64,000 nt of DNA from Gilvibacter sp. SZ-19 (GCF_002163875.1 NZ_CP019333.1:2238864-2302863); one strand, 5' to 3'; shown: positions 16,949 through 26,698, counted from the first letter of the stretch. Notes: generated by a model not told the origin, from the letters alone. Numbers and translations: made by a program.

Positions 16949-17617
16949 GTGAAAAGGGAACTGATCCAAACTGGCGACGGTTCCTGGACCATACAATTGC
17001 CCGATTGGGATGAACAATATCATTCCAAGCACGGGGCCATTGCAGAGGCAAAACACGTATTCATACAAAATGGACTCCAGCACAAGCTTGCCTCGGGGTC
17101 CATTTCTAGTTTATCCGTTTTGGAGTTTGGATTCGGAACCGGCCTTAATGCACTTTTGACTTTGGGTTATGCCCGCCAGCATCAGATCAAAATAGAATAT
17201 ACCGGCCTAGAGGCTTTTCCGGTGCAACAAGCCGAGTGGCAAGCCATGCATTATTCCGAGATGCTATCTATGTCGCCTTCAGATTTCGAGGCCATGCACC
17301 AAGGCCCTTGGGAAGAACCTTTTGCGGTCGATCCGAAGTTTACACTCCTAAAAAGACAGATCACCTTTGACCAATTGACTGCATCTAAAGAGTATGACCT
17401 GATCTACTTCGATGCCTTTGGTCCGCGGGTTCAACCGGAACTCTGGCAGCGCGAACTCTTGTCAAAGACCTATGAGGCCCTGAAACCAGGTGGGGTTTGG
17501 GTCAGTTATTGTGCCAAGGGCGATGTGCGGAGAGATCTGCAGGCTCTGGGTTATACCGTAGAGCGTCTCGATGGTCCTCCTGGAAAAAGGCATATGCTCA
17601 GAGCCACAAAGCCTTAA
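16949..17617 (+). CDS. mnmD: MnmD: tRNA 5-methylaminomethyl-2-thiouridine methyltransferase
   Basis: SAM-dependent enzyme that makes mnm5s2U at the tRNA wobble position from the aminomethyl form; it corresponds to the N-terminal half of E. coli MnmC. The 222 residues carry the Rossmann methyltransferase core (LEFGFGTGLNALLTL) and the DUF752 signature YDLIYFDAFGPRVQPELW, then KPGGVWVSYCAKGDVRRDL. The FAD oxidase half of MnmC is absent, as usual in this phylum. Translation starts at GTG 16949, 3 bases after the DUF4920 stop. Confidence 0.92.
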   Translation: MKRELIQTGDGSWTIQLPDWDEQYHSKHGAIAEAKHVFIQNGLQHKLASGSISSLSVLEFGFGTGLNALLTLGYARQHQIKIEYTGLEAFPVQQAEWQAMHYSEMLSMSPSDFEAMHQGPWEEPFAVDPKFTLLKRQITFDQLTASKEYDLIYFDAFGPRVQPELWQRELLSKTYEALKPGGVWVSYCAKGDVRRDLQALGYTVERLDGPPGKRHMLRATKP

Positions 17618-17651
17618 GATAAGTTTCAGAAATAGAAAGCTCGCTTATGCG

Positions 17652-17659
17652 TATTTTTG
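17652..17659 (+). promoter_or_regulatory. Promoter -7 box before the TIGR01777 epimerase gene
   Basis: TATTTTTG fits TAnnTTTG exactly and lies 12 bases before the ATG at 17672. The -33 region shows only a TTT at a longer distance. Confidence 0.45.
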
Positions 17660-17671
17660 TAAATAAAAAGC

Positions 17672-18574
17672 ATGACGGTTTTAATCACTGGGGCAACGGG
17701 CCTAATTGGAACGCAACTCACCGCAGATCTGCACCAAGCAGGGCATAAAGTTCATTTTCTTACCACCCGATCGGCAGCCTTAAAGCAAGAAGATAATCAC
17801 CGAGGTTTTCTTTGGAATCCGGATAAACAAGAAATAGATCCTGGATGTATTGAAGGAGTTGACACCATTGTTCATTTGGTCGGCGCTCCGATCTCTGAGC
17901 CCTGGACAAAAGCTTACCGTCAAGAGATCTTGGATTCTCGAATTCAAACCATGCGGCTATTAGAGGATACCCTAAAGAACAATCCGCACAAGGTGAATCA
18001 TTTTATCAGCGCTTCTGGTATAAGTATATATCCACACAGTTTAACGGCCAATTATAAGGAGTCCGATGCTGCTGTTGCCGATAATTTCTTGGGAGAGGTG
18101 GTAGTCAAGTGGGAAGCTGCTGCGGATAGGTTAGAGGCGTTGGGAATAAAAGTGGCTAAACTTCGAACTGCGGTAGTTTTAGATGCCGATCAAGGCGCAT
18201 TACCGCAAATAGTGAAGCCTGTTAAATTGGGCGTAGGCGCCGCTCTTGGCAGTGGAGACCAATGGTTTTCGTGGATACATTTAAAGGACATTAGCGGGAT
18301 TTATCTCCACTTGATTCAGTATGGCCTTAGTGGGGTCTACAATGGGGTTGCTCCCAAACCTGTCACAAACAAAGAACTTACCTACGCGGTCGCTGAATCC
18401 TTAGGCAAAAAGATCATCCTGCCAGCTGTTCCCGGTTTTGTTTTAAAGATTGCTATGGGGGAGCGCGCCAACTTGGTTCTAGAAGGACAGCAGGTCAGTT
18501 CTGAAAAAATTGAGAAGGCCGGCTATACATTTGCATATTCAGATATTGCGACGGCCTTGTCAAATTTGCTGTAG
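17672..18574 (+). CDS. TIGR01777 family NAD(P)-binding epimerase
   Basis: Extended short-chain dehydrogenase of the YfcH/SulA-like group, 300 residues. The nucleotide-binding motif GATGLIGTQL is at 7-16. The active region SGISIYPHS replaces the usual tyrosine-lysine context, and GDQWFSWIHLKDISG is the family signature; a DUF1731-like C-terminal tail is present (AVPGFVLKIAMGERANLVLE). The substrate of this family is unknown. It is a single gene with its own -7 box. Confidence 0.9.
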   Translation: MTVLITGATGLIGTQLTADLHQAGHKVHFLTTRSAALKQEDNHRGFLWNPDKQEIDPGCIEGVDTIVHLVGAPISEPWTKAYRQEILDSRIQTMRLLEDTLKNNPHKVNHFISASGISIYPHSLTANYKESDAAVADNFLGEVVVKWEAAADRLEALGIKVAKLRTAVVLDADQGALPQIVKPVKLGVGAALGSGDQWFSWIHLKDISGIYLHLIQYGLSGVYNGVAPKPVTNKELTYAVAESLGKKIILPAVPGFVLKIAMGERANLVLEGQQVSSEKIEKAGYTFAYSDIATALSNLL

Positions 18575-18596
18575 ACAGACAATTTATTGGTGACAT

Positions 18597-18629
18597 TTTG
18601 ACATTTTTAAAACAATGGCAGTACTTTTG
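18597..18629 (+). promoter_or_regulatory. Promoter of grpE-dnaJ
   Basis: TTTG (18597-18600), a 21-base spacer and TACTTTTG (18622-18629) match the Bacteroidota vegetative promoter at both boxes. The start codon follows after 38 bases. No CIRCE-type inverted repeat was seen. Confidence 0.75.
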
Positions 18630-18667
18630 CACGCTGTAAATCGACCTAAAAAACAAGCGTTTTTGCC

Positions 18668-19228
18668 ATGAGCAAGAAAGACAAGAATAAAAACAACAGC
18701 AGCGACGAACTAGATCAGTTACTCGATCAAGAGGTTGCCGTAGATCAGAAAGAGGAGCAAGAAGCTCCCAAAGAATCAGCATTGGAGCAAGCCCAGCGCG
18801 AACTGCAAGAAGAAAAAGACAAGTTCTTAAGACTCTTTGCGGAGTTTGAAAACTTTAAGAAGCGCACGAGCCGAGAGCGTATCGAGCTTTTTAAGACAGC
18901 AGGCGAAGAGGTAATGCAGTCCTTATTGCCTGTTTTGGACGATTTTGACCGCGCCTTGAAGGAGATTCAACGTGCAGAGGACGACGGACTCTATGAAGGT
19001 GTGACCCTGATCCACAACAAGCTGAAAGAGACCCTTAAGAACAAAGGCCTACAAGCCATTGAGATCGAAGCGGGAACTACCTTCGATGCAGATCTGCATG
19101 AGGCTGTTACCCAGATCCCTGCACCTACAGAGGACATGAAGGGCAAGATCATCGATGTGATTGAAAAAGGCTATACTTTGGGTGAGAAGATCATCAGATA
19201 TCCAAAAGTGGTCATTGGGCAGCAATAA
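18668..19228 (+). CDS. grpE: Nucleotide exchange factor GrpE
   Basis: Co-chaperone that releases ADP from DnaK. The 186 residues show the family plan: a charged, disordered N-terminus ([15 protein letters not shown]), a long coiled coil (about 35-85, with [20 protein letters not shown]), and a C-terminal beta domain with [14 protein letters not shown] and [20 protein letters not shown]. All signature positions are present. It is followed by dnaJ after 8 bases and driven by a good vegetative promoter. Confidence 0.96.
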   Translation: MSKKDKNKNNSSDELDQLLDQEVAVDQKEEQEAPKESALEQAQRELQEEKDKFLRLFAEFENFKKRTSRERIELFKTAGEEVMQSLLPVLDDFDRALKEIQRAEDDGLYEGVTLIHNKLKETLKNKGLQAIEIEAGTTFDADLHEAVTQIPAPTEDMKGKIIDVIEKGYTLGEKIIRYPKVVIGQQ

Positions 19229-19236
19229 TTAAGACA

Positions 19237-20358
19237 GTGAAAGAAGATTTTTACGAAATATTAGGCATAGACAAAAGCGCTTCGGCAGCAGAGATCAAAA
19301 AGGCCTATCGCAAAAAAGCCATTGAATATCACCCCGATAAGAATCCTGGCGATGCCAAGGCGGAGGAGATGTTCAAAAAGGCTGCAGAGGCTTATGAGGT
19401 TTTAAGCGATCCGCAGAAACGTCAGCAGTACGATCAGTTCGGACATCAAGCATTCCAAGGCGGAGGTTTTGGAGGTGCTGGCGGTGGTATGAATATGGAT
19501 GACATCTTCAGCCAGTTCGGAGACATTTTTGGCGGCGCTTTTGGCGGCGGCGGATTTGGTGGTTTCGGCGGATTTGGCGGAGGTGGTCGCAGACTTAAAG
19601 GAAGTGACCTGCGCATTCGAGTGAGCTTGACCCTGGAGGAGATCGCCTCAGGTGTTGAGAAGAAGATCAAGGTCAAGCGTAAGAAAATGGCCCAAGGAAC
19701 TACTTTTTCTACCTGTAGTACTTGTAATGGTCAAGGTCAAGTTACCCGAATTCAAAATACCATATTAGGCCGTATGCAAACGGCTACCACTTGTTCCACC
19801 TGTGGAGGTAGCGGTCAGGTTATCGATAAAAAGCCTGCCAACGCAGACGCTCAAGGAATGATAGCTACAGAAGAAACAGTATCTATCAAGATACCGGCTG
19901 GGGTAGAAGACGGCATGCAACTCAAAGTGAGTGGTAAAGGAAATGATGCGCCTGGTAACGGAATTCCAGGAGATCTTTTAGTGGCCATTACCGAGAAGCC
20001 ACATGAGTTCTTGCAGCGTGAAGGTGATAATTTACATTACGACCTCTACATCAGTTTTTCTGAGGCTGCTTTGGGTACTTCCAAAGAGATAGAAACCGTA
20101 AGTGGAAAAGTTCGTATCAAGATCGAATCCGGAGTGCAAAGTGGAAAGATCTTGCGTTTAAGAGGCAAGGGAATTCCTAACCTAAACGGCTACGGAAAAG
20201 GCGATCTTTTGGTGCATGTGAATGTGTGGACACCGCGCACGCTTTCTAAGGAGCAAAAGGACTTCTTTGAGCGTATGAGCAGCGATGAGCACTTCCAGCC
20301 AAAGCCCGAAAAGGAAGACAAATCCTTTTTCGAGAAGGTGAAAGACATGTTCTCTTAG
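19237..20358 (+). CDS. dnaJ: Chaperone DnaJ with a two-motif zinc domain
   Basis: Hsp40 partner of DnaK, 373 residues, starting at GTG 19237. The J domain (1-70) has the HPD triad in [10 protein letters not shown] Gly/Phe-rich linker follows (about 72-125), then the zinc domain and the C-terminal substrate-binding domains. Only two CxxCxGxG motifs are visible (CSTCNGQG and CSTCGGSG) where E. coli DnaJ has four, so probably one zinc site instead of two. This shortened form appears to be common in flavobacteria. Two terminators follow the gene. It is cotranscribed with grpE. Confidence 0.95.
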   Translation: MKEDFYEILGIDKSASAAEIKKAYRKKAIEYHPDKNPGDAKAEEMFKKAAEAYEVLSDPQKRQQYDQFGHQAFQGGGFGGAGGGMNMDDIFSQFGDIFGGAFGGGGFGGFGGFGGGGRRLKGSDLRIRVSLTLEEIASGVEKKIKVKRKKMAQGTTFSTCSTCNGQGQVTRIQNTILGRMQTATTCSTCGGSGQVIDKKPANADAQGMIATEETVSIKIPAGVEDGMQLKVSGKGNDAPGNGIPGDLLVAITEKPHEFLQREGDNLHYDLYISFSEAALGTSKEIETVSGKVRIKIESGVQSGKILRLRGKGIPNLNGYGKGDLLVHVNVWTPRTLSKEQKDFFERMSSDEHFQPKPEKEDKSFFEKVKDMFS

Positions 20359-20401
20359 GGGAACCGAGCTTATTAAAATTATTTTTATATATTTGACTAT
20401 T

Positions 20402-20435
20402 ACTAGATTCCTTTCTAGTGATAATTTTTCTTTTT
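20402..20435 (+). terminator. Weak intrinsic terminator after dnaJ
   Basis: A 6-bp stem (ACTAGA/TCTAGT) with a 6-base loop is followed by a T-rich tail. It lies 44 bases after the dnaJ stop and just before a stronger hairpin. Confidence 0.5.
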
Positions 20436-20450
20436 CATAGCAATTTTTTT

Positions 20451-20490
20451 CCCATCCTTGATCACAGTCAAGGGTGGGTTTTATTTTTTA
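20451..20490 (+). terminator. Strong intrinsic terminator of grpE-dnaJ
   Basis: An 11-bp stem (CCCATCCTTGA/TCAAGGGTGGG, one G-T pair) with a 6-base loop is followed by TTTTATTTTTT. Confidence 0.88.
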
Positions 20491-20529
20491 GGCCATTTTG
20501 AATTGTAACAAATCCAATTTGATTTGTAC

Positions 20530-20537
20530 TAACTTTG
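20530..20537 (+). promoter_or_regulatory. Promoter -7 box for the eight-gene operon
   Basis: TAACTTTG fits TAnnTTTG exactly, 58 bases before the ATG at 20596. Candidate -33 TTG triplets lie at slightly long distances, the nearest with 23 bases of spacing. Confidence 0.5.
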
Positions 20538-20595
20538 TTGTCTATGCGAGCTAACCGCCTGCTAGGACATAACTAAAAAAACTTCAACGTACCTT

Positions 20596-21522
20596 ATGAA
20601 TGATTTGCTAGTTGCAGACAGTGTAACCAAGAAATTTGGTGAATATACTGCCCTCAACCAGGTGTCTATCAGCGTGCCCACGGGCAGCGTTTTTGGACTA
20701 CTTGGACCCAACGGAGCCGGAAAAACTACCTTTATCCGAATCATTAATCAGATCACTATGCCCGATACCGGGAGCGTATTGCTAGATGGAGAACCGCTGC
20801 GCCCCGATCACATTAAAGACATCGGGTATTTACCCGAAGAACGCGGGCTTTACAAATCCATGAAAGTGGGAGAGCAAGCGCTGTATTTGGCCCAATTGAA
20901 AGGCTTGGACAAAACCGAAGCCAAGAAACGACTTCGCATGTGGTTTGAGCGCTTGGAGATAGGCGATTGGTGGAACAAAAAGATCCAAGAACTCTCTAAG
21001 GGAATGGCGCAGAAGATCCAATTTGTGGTTACAGTGCTACACGAACCTAAGCTCTTGATCTTTGACGAACCCTTTAGCGGTTTTGACCCGATCAATGCGA
21101 CCCTCATTAAAGATGAGATCCTGCGTCTGCGCGACAATGGTGCGACCATTATCTTTTCTACGCACCGTATGGAATCCGTAGAGGAGATGTGTGATCATAT
21201 TGCACTGATCCATCAGTCCAACAAGATCCTAGACGGAAAACTCATCGACATTAAAAGAGCGAACAAAACCAACACCTTTGAGGTGGGATTGATGACGCCA
21301 AATGAAGAAGCAGTGCTCAAGGAATTGGAGAGCAAGTTTTCAGTTTCTCCTGCCCAATTCAAGAGCATTAATGACGAGCTGATGTGTAACATCAAACTGG
21401 GAGATAACGGATCTGCCAACGATCTTATCCAGTACCTGAGCACAAAAGGACAACTAACTCATTTTGTGGAGGTAGTTCCTAGTGCCAACGACATTTTTAT
21501 TCAAACGATAAAAAACAGCTAA
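20596..21522 (+). CDS. ABC exporter ATP-binding protein, NatA-like
   Basis: ATPase subunit of a NatAB-type ABC-2 exporter, 308 residues. Motifs in order are Walker A GPNGAGKTTF (about 39-48), signature LSKGMAQK, Walker B LLIFDEPFSGFDP and switch His in IIFSTHRMESVEEM. The C-terminal 90 residues form the extra domain common in this subfamily. The permease gene begins one base after the stop. It is first of a tight eight-gene chain reaching 28084. The substrate is unknown; NatAB of Bacillus exports sodium, but family members differ. Confidence 0.92.
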   Translation: MNDLLVADSVTKKFGEYTALNQVSISVPTGSVFGLLGPNGAGKTTFIRIINQITMPDTGSVLLDGEPLRPDHIKDIGYLPEERGLYKSMKVGEQALYLAQLKGLDKTEAKKRLRMWFERLEIGDWWNKKIQELSKGMAQKIQFVVTVLHEPKLLIFDEPFSGFDPINATLIKDEILRLRDNGATIIFSTHRMESVEEMCDHIALIHQSNKILDGKLIDIKRANKTNTFEVGLMTPNEEAVLKELESKFSVSPAQFKSINDELMCNIKLGDNGSANDLIQYLSTKGQLTHFVEVVPSANDIFIQTIKNS

Positions 21523-21523
21523 G

Positions 21524-22837
21524 ATGAACCATCTTCCACTCATTATAAAACGCGAATACCTCAATAAGGTAAAGAACAAGAGCTTTATTGTCATGACCTT
21601 TTTAAGCCCGCTGATCATGGTGGCGCTGATCTTTGTTGTGGCCTATTTGTCGCAACTCAATAACGAGAGCAGCAAAACCATCGCCATTTTGGACGAAACG
21701 GGCTTGTTCATTGACAAATTCGAGAACACGGAGAACACAAAATACGAGATCCTCACTGGGATAAGTCTGGACTCCGCTAAAGTAAAGGTAGAGCGCGCCG
21801 AGCAATACGGACTGCTTTACATTCCCAAGGTTGATTCTTACGAGCAAATGGCCGATCAGGTGACCTTTTATTCTGCGGATTCTCCTTCGCTCTTACTGAT
21901 CGATAGGATCGAGGACCGTATTGGTAGTTTGGCTACAGACTCCCGTTTGGCAGAAGCAGGTATGGACGCCGCGAAGATCAGAGATCTGAGGGTTAGAGTT
22001 CGGACCAATTTAGAAACTTTTAAAGGCGAGGAGACCTCTAAAATGGGCTCTGTAGTAAAATTGGCCTTTGGAGGGATAGCCGGATACCTGCTGTTCATGT
22101 TCATTATCATTTATGGGAATATGATCATGCGATCCGTAATAGAAGAAAAGACCAGCCGTATCATAGAAGTGATCATCTCTTCGGTTAAACCAATTCAGTT
22201 GTTGCTCGGAAAGATATTCGGGACTTCTTTGGCTGGTATTACGCAATTTGCCGTTTGGGTGATCTTACTCGGGGTGTTTCTTTCGGTAGGATCGGCCATG
22301 TTAGACATTGATCCTGCTCAGGCGCAATCCGCCCAAACAGAGATGGTACAACAAATGCAAGACAATCCAGAAGCACAAAGCGAAATGGTTGGCTTGGTCA
22401 ACGAGATCAATTCCTTACCTTTACTGAACTTGGTGATCATGTTTATCTTGTTCTTTTTAGGCGGATATTTGATGTACGCTTCGCTCTATGCCGCTATTGG
22501 TGCCGCTGTAGACAATGAGACAGATACCCAGCAATTCATGCTGCCTATTCTTATGCCACTAATTTTGGCGGTTTATGTTGGGGTTTTCACTGTGATCGAA
22601 AATCCGCACGGGACTGTTTCTCAAGTGTTTTCATTCATTCCTTTAACCTCTCCAGTGGTGATGCTGATGCGTATTCCGTTTGGAGTCCCAATCTGGCAAC
22701 AAATACTATCAGTAGTGATTTTATTTGCTACTTTTATAGGCACAGTATGGGTGGCCGCAAAAATATACCGCGTCGGTATCTTGATGTACGGTAAAAAGGC
22801 CAGTTATAAGGAATTGTTCAAATGGTTAAAATACTAG
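21524..22837 (+). CDS. ABC-2 type permease, NatB-like
   Basis: Membrane subunit of the exporter, 437 residues. One N-terminal helix (LSPLIMVALIFVVAYLSQL) is followed by a large extracytoplasmic domain (about 45-175), then five further helices from about 180 to 420. A region rich in Gln, Ala and Met (PAQAQSAQTEMVQQMQDN) forms a second loop. The layout fits the NatB/YhaP family. It overlaps the MscS gene by 16 bases. Confidence 0.9.
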   Translation: MNHLPLIIKREYLNKVKNKSFIVMTFLSPLIMVALIFVVAYLSQLNNESSKTIAILDETGLFIDKFENTENTKYEILTGISLDSAKVKVERAEQYGLLYIPKVDSYEQMADQVTFYSADSPSLLLIDRIEDRIGSLATDSRLAEAGMDAAKIRDLRVRVRTNLETFKGEETSKMGSVVKLAFGGIAGYLLFMFIIIYGNMIMRSVIEEKTSRIIEVIISSVKPIQLLLGKIFGTSLAGITQFAVWVILLGVFLSVGSAMLDIDPAQAQSAQTEMVQQMQDNPEAQSEMVGLVNEINSLPLLNLVIMFILFFLGGYLMYASLYAAIGAAVDNETDTQQFMLPILMPLILAVYVGVFTVIENPHGTVSQVFSFIPLTSPVVMLMRIPFGVPIWQQILSVVILFATFIGTVWVAAKIYRVGILMYGKKASYKELFKWLKY

Positions 22838-23760
22838 CGCTAATACAAGACGAAACTTTGGCCGAAGAGGCCTCAGAGATCGGTAAAAGTATATGGACCT
22901 CTATTCGGGATTTTCTGGATAGAGGTTTTCATTTTGGTGAAGGTGACAAACAAATCCACCTTACCATTGGACTGATGCTCACTTTGGTTGTGGCTATAAT
23001 GATCTCGGGCTTTGTGCTCAATCTGATCAGAAAGTGGCTCACCCGTCGCATGGAAGAAGAGAACAGGTTGAAGTTCGTAAGTATCTTCAAGTTTCTCAAG
23101 TATTTGATTTATCTGCTGGTCATATTGCTGACCATGAACGCAGCAGGAATAAATGTCACCGTATTGCTAACGGCTTCCGCAGCACTTTTTGTTGGTTTAG
23201 GTCTAGCCTTGCAAGAGTTATTCCAAGACATTATCGGTGGAATCTTTATTATAGTTGACAAATCCTTGCTGGTAGGTGATATCATTGAAATAGAGGGCAA
23301 GGTTGGTAAGGTTTTAGAGATTCGCTTGCGAACCACGCGATGTATTACCAGAGACGACAAGGTCATCATTATCCCCAACCACAAGTTTATAAGCGACACG
23401 GTTTACAACTACACCCAGAACCACAAAATGACACGAGAAAGTGTTACCGTTGGGGTTGCTTATGGTAGTGACACCCGCTTGGTAGAGAAGTTGCTTTTGG
23501 AATGTGTAAAGAGCGAACCTGGTATCTTGAAGCGACCTATCCCTAGAGTGTTGTTTCAGGACTTTGGTGACTCGGCTTTGATCTTTACGGTAATGTTCTA
23601 TGTTACGGACAGTTTTGCAGATCCGCTTACCAAGAGTAATGTGCGTTTTAAGATCGATCAAGCCTTTAGAGATAACAACGTAAGTATCCCGTTCCCGCAA
23701 CGCGACCTGCATATAAGAACCATGATACAACCGGAAACTCGAGGGGAGGCCGATGCGTAA
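22822..23760 (+). CDS. Small-conductance mechanosensitive channel family protein (MscS)
   Basis: Channel that opens under membrane tension and releases solutes after hypo-osmotic shock. The 312 residues have hydrophobic helices at about 50-75 and 90-130, and the pore-helix region LTASAALFVGLGLALQELFQ followed by GIFIIVDKSLLVGDIIEIEG, the hallmark of the MscS beta domain. The C-terminal vestibule domain runs to about 300. It overlaps its neighbours by 16 and 8 bases, so expression is coupled with the ABC exporter and the DUF6268 gene. Confidence 0.9.
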   Translation: MVKILALIQDETLAEEASEIGKSIWTSIRDFLDRGFHFGEGDKQIHLTIGLMLTLVVAIMISGFVLNLIRKWLTRRMEEENRLKFVSIFKFLKYLIYLLVILLTMNAAGINVTVLLTASAALFVGLGLALQELFQDIIGGIFIIVDKSLLVGDIIEIEGKVGKVLEIRLRTTRCITRDDKVIIIPNHKFISDTVYNYTQNHKMTRESVTVGVAYGSDTRLVEKLLLECVKSEPGILKRPIPRVLFQDFGDSALIFTVMFYVTDSFADPLTKSNVRFKIDQAFRDNNVSIPFPQRDLHIRTMIQPETRGEADA

Positions 23761-24640
23761 TATACTGCTCTTCTTTACCCTTATTTTCTGCGGATGTTGT
23801 CTGGGACAGACCACAGATCTGATGCGTGTAGAATGGACCCGTATTCCACAGGTAGACAGTGACAATTCCATTTCGAGATTCCGATCTTTTATTAATTTTC
23901 CTATCCCTTTGTCTTGGGAAGGCAGTTATTTGATCCCCGGATTTGAATACCGCCACATCACTTTAGATATAGACGATCCCGTACCTTACGATGCCAACGA
24001 TGCTAAGACCTTCCAAGTGTTTAGAGCAACTATGGCTTATACCTTTAAGTTCAAGAACGACTGGCGTTTTGGCGCAAGAGCGGGAGTTGAATTAGCATCA
24101 AACTTCGAGCGAGCCGATTTTTTAGGCCGCGATGTTCGTTTTAGCGGTGCTGCTTACCTGATCCGAGACCGCTCCGCAGAAGAAGTGGAAAAACCCAATC
24201 GCTGGGTTATCGGCTTACAGTATTCGACCAACCAGGGGCGACCGTTTCCCTTGCCGGTTATCAATTACTTCAGGCAGTTCCATCCGCAGTGGTCCTATTC
24301 AATAGGTACACCAAAGACTAACTTAAAACACAGTTTTAACGACAAGCACAGTGTGCAGGCCTACATTTCTCTAGACGGATTCTTTTCTAATCTTCAGAAC
24401 AACAGAGTGGTGACCAACCCAGACGGAACCACAGCTGTGGCCGATAATATTTCCATGACCCAAATAATCTCTGGACTGGGTTATGAATTCAATTTTGCAA
24501 AGAATTTTTACTTCTATGCCTATGCGGCATATACTTTGTACAACGAATTACGATTAAGAGATGAGAACCGCGATAATGTTTTCAATCTCAATGAAAATAA
24601 TACCGGTTATTTCAGAACCGGAGTAAAATACAAGATTTGA
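23753..24640 (+). CDS. DUF6268-type outer-membrane beta-barrel protein
   Basis: The 295-residue product starts with a signal peptide (about 1-19, ending CCLGQT). The mature chain alternates in beta-strand fashion with aromatic ends and closes with NNTGYFRTGVKYKI, a typical last strand for outer-membrane barrels. The pattern fits DUF6268. The role is unknown. It overlaps the MscS gene by 8 bases and is followed after one base by the sigma-54-type regulator, so it may be part of an envelope-stress unit. Confidence 0.78.
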   Translation: MRNILLFFTLIFCGCCLGQTTDLMRVEWTRIPQVDSDNSISRFRSFINFPIPLSWEGSYLIPGFEYRHITLDIDDPVPYDANDAKTFQVFRATMAYTFKFKNDWRFGARAGVELASNFERADFLGRDVRFSGAAYLIRDRSAEEVEKPNRWVIGLQYSTNQGRPFPLPVINYFRQFHPQWSYSIGTPKTNLKHSFNDKHSVQAYISLDGFFSNLQNNRVVTNPDGTTAVADNISMTQIISGLGYEFNFAKNFYFYAYAAYTLYNELRLRDENRDNVFNLNENNTGYFRTGVKYKI

Positions 24641-24641
24641 T

Positions 24642-25805
24642 ATGGCGGATATATTGATCATAGAAGACGAGGCGGCTATCCGCAGAGTATTGACCAAGAT
24701 ACTTACCGAAGAAAGTGCGGATTATAAAGTTAGCGAGGCAGAAGATGGCTTGTCCGGGATAGAGATGATTAAAAAGGAAGACTTTGACTTGGTCCTTTGT
24801 GACATTAAGATGCCTAAAATGGATGGAGTAGAAGTCTTGGAAGCTGCCAAAAAGCTCAAACCAGAAACTCCCATAGTGATGATCTCTGGGCACGGAGATC
24901 TGGATACAGCTGTAAATACAATGCGTTTAGGAGCTTTTGATTATATCTCAAAACCACCAGACCTGAATAGGCTTTTAAATACCGTTCGCATTGCCTTAGA
25001 CAGAAAAGAACTCGTTGTAGAAAACACCCGACTTAAAAAGAAGGTGAGTAAGAACTACGAGATGATCGGGGAATCGGAACCTATTTTGCATATCAAAGAG
25101 ATGATAGAAAAGGTCGCTCCCACAGAGGCTCGTGTTTTAATTACAGGACCCAACGGAACAGGAAAAGAACTGGTTGCGCATTGGCTGCATCAAAAGAGCG
25201 ATCGCTCCAAAGGCCCTATGATAGAGGTTAACTGTGCCGCTATCCCAAGTGAACTTATAGAAAGCGAGTTGTTCGGGCATGTAAAAGGGGCATTTACTTC
25301 TGCTAACAAGGACCGCGCAGGGAAGTTCGAAGCTGCGAACGGCGGAACCATATTTCTGGATGAGGTAGGAGACATGAGTCTTTCTGCTCAGGCCAAGGTG
25401 TTGCGCGCCTTGCAAGAGAACAAGATCCAGCGCGTGGGTAATGACAAAGACATTAAGGTTGACGTGCGCGTCATAGCCGCAACCAACAAAGACCTAAAAC
25501 ACGAAATTGCAGAGGGCAATTTTAGAGAAGACTTGTATCACCGACTTGCGGTGATTCTAATTAAGGTGCCGGCCCTGAACGATCGCCGAGACGATATTCC
25601 ATTGCTCTTGGATTACTTTACCAAAAAGATATCCGAAGAACAAGGTACAGCCCAAAAGAAGTTCCAAGACAAGGCTGTAAAGCTGTTAAAAGACTACGAC
25701 TGGACAGGTAACATTCGCGAACTGCGCAATGTCGTGGAACGATTGATTATCTTAGGCGGAGAAACCATCAGCGAGGAAGACGTGCGTCTCTTTGCCAGTA
25801 AATAA
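24642..25805 (+). CDS. NtrC-family response regulator lacking a DNA-binding domain
   Basis: Sigma-54 activator-like protein of 387 residues. The receiver domain (1-120) has phosphoacceptor D54 in [12 protein letters not shown]. The AAA+ domain has Walker A GPNGTGKE (169-176, Asn where most relatives have Ser), the sigma-54 contact loop GAFTSA (216-221, Ser in place of the usual Gly), Walker [12 protein letters not shown] and the arginine region. The protein ends at VRLFASK, right after the AAA+ lid, with no Fis-type helix-turn-helix. No partner kinase gene lies beside it. Confidence 0.92.
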   Translation: MADILIIEDEAAIRRVLTKILTEESADYKVSEAEDGLSGIEMIKKEDFDLVLCDIKMPKMDGVEVLEAAKKLKPETPIVMISGHGDLDTAVNTMRLGAFDYISKPPDLNRLLNTVRIALDRKELVVENTRLKKKVSKNYEMIGESEPILHIKEMIEKVAPTEARVLITGPNGTGKELVAHWLHQKSDRSKGPMIEVNCAAIPSELIESELFGHVKGAFTSANKDRAGKFEAANGGTIFLDEVGDMSLSAQAKVLRALQENKIQRVGNDKDIKVDVRVIAATNKDLKHEIAEGNFREDLYHRLAVILIKVPALNDRRDDIPLLLDYFTKKISEEQGTAQKKFQDKAVKLLKDYDWTGNIRELRNVVERLIILGGETISEEDVRLFASK

Positions 25806-25816
25806 AGCATCAGTTT

Positions 25817-26692
25817 ATGAAGATCGACATCAATAAATACCGCGTCGCCGGTCAAACGGATCTTAAGAATCACCCAACTTACGAAGACTTTAGTCTCGAT
25901 AGAGAAACGCTCGAAGGTGTTCTAGAGCGAACCCGTTCGCGTTTGGGGAAGCTACAAGATACCATGTATGCGCATGACAAATACGCCGTTTTGATCTGTT
26001 TGCAAGGCATGGACACTGCTGGTAAGGACAGTTTGATCCGAGAGGTTTTCAAAGATTTCAATTCCCGTGGCGTAGAAGTACACAGCTTTAAGGTTCCCAC
26101 AGAGCTCGAACTGGATCACGACTATCTATGGAGGCATTATATCGCTTTGCCTCGCCGAGGTATCTTTGGGATACACAATAGAACTCATTACGAAAATGTG
26201 TTGGTTACCCGGGTGCATCCGGAGTATATTTTGAATGAGAAATTACCGAAACTAAAAACGGTAGATCAAATAGACGATGCCTTTTGGGATGCTCGTTTTG
26301 AGCAGATCAATAATTTCGAGAAACACTTGGCAGAGAACGGTACTTTGATCTTCAAGTTCTATCTGAATCTTTCTAAGGACGAGCAAAAGAATCGTTTGCT
26401 GCGCAGACTTAAGAAAAAGGAAAAGAACTGGAAATTCTCTTCCGGAGATCTCAAAGAACGCAAACTCTGGGATAAGTATATGGAATGCTATCAGGATGCT
26501 ATCAACAGAACGTCTAAAGAGCACGCGCCTTGGTTTGTGATCCCTGCAGACAATAAACGGGCCGCTCGTGTTATTGTAGCCAATATCCTCTTGGAATCTA
26601 TGCAACAGTATACCAACATTAAAGAGCCGGAATTGGACACCGAAACTCAGGCTAAATTGAAACAATATCTAGAAGAACTAAATAACGAATAG
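25817..26692 (+). CDS. Polyphosphate kinase 2 family protein
   Basis: PPK2 enzymes transfer phosphate between inorganic polyphosphate and nucleotides. The 291 residues show Walker A QGMDTAGKDSLIRE (about 63-76), the conserved RRGIFGIHNRTHYENVLV segment, a second helical block NLSKDEQKNRLLRRL that forms the lid, and the C-terminal SKEHAPWFVIPADNKRAARV. The one-domain length suggests class I or III; which nucleotide is used cannot be told from the sequence. It lies 11 bases after the regulator gene. Confidence 0.93.
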   Translation: MKIDINKYRVAGQTDLKNHPTYEDFSLDRETLEGVLERTRSRLGKLQDTMYAHDKYAVLICLQGMDTAGKDSLIREVFKDFNSRGVEVHSFKVPTELELDHDYLWRHYIALPRRGIFGIHNRTHYENVLVTRVHPEYILNEKLPKLKTVDQIDDAFWDARFEQINNFEKHLAENGTLIFKFYLNLSKDEQKNRLLRRLKKKEKNWKFSSGDLKERKLWDKYMECYQDAINRTSKEHAPWFVIPADNKRAARVIVANILLESMQQYTNIKEPELDTETQAKLKQYLEELNNE

Positions 26693-26698
26693 TCAATT

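Noticed and set aside
20823-20836. CGGGTATTTACCCG palindrome in the NatA-like gene
   Set aside because: The arms are in the opposite order to the operator and it lies within conserved coding sequence.
23314-23871. Minus-strand frame of 185 codons over the MscS and DUF6268 genes
   Set aside because: Antisense to two coupled genes with clear domains; no signature in the translation.
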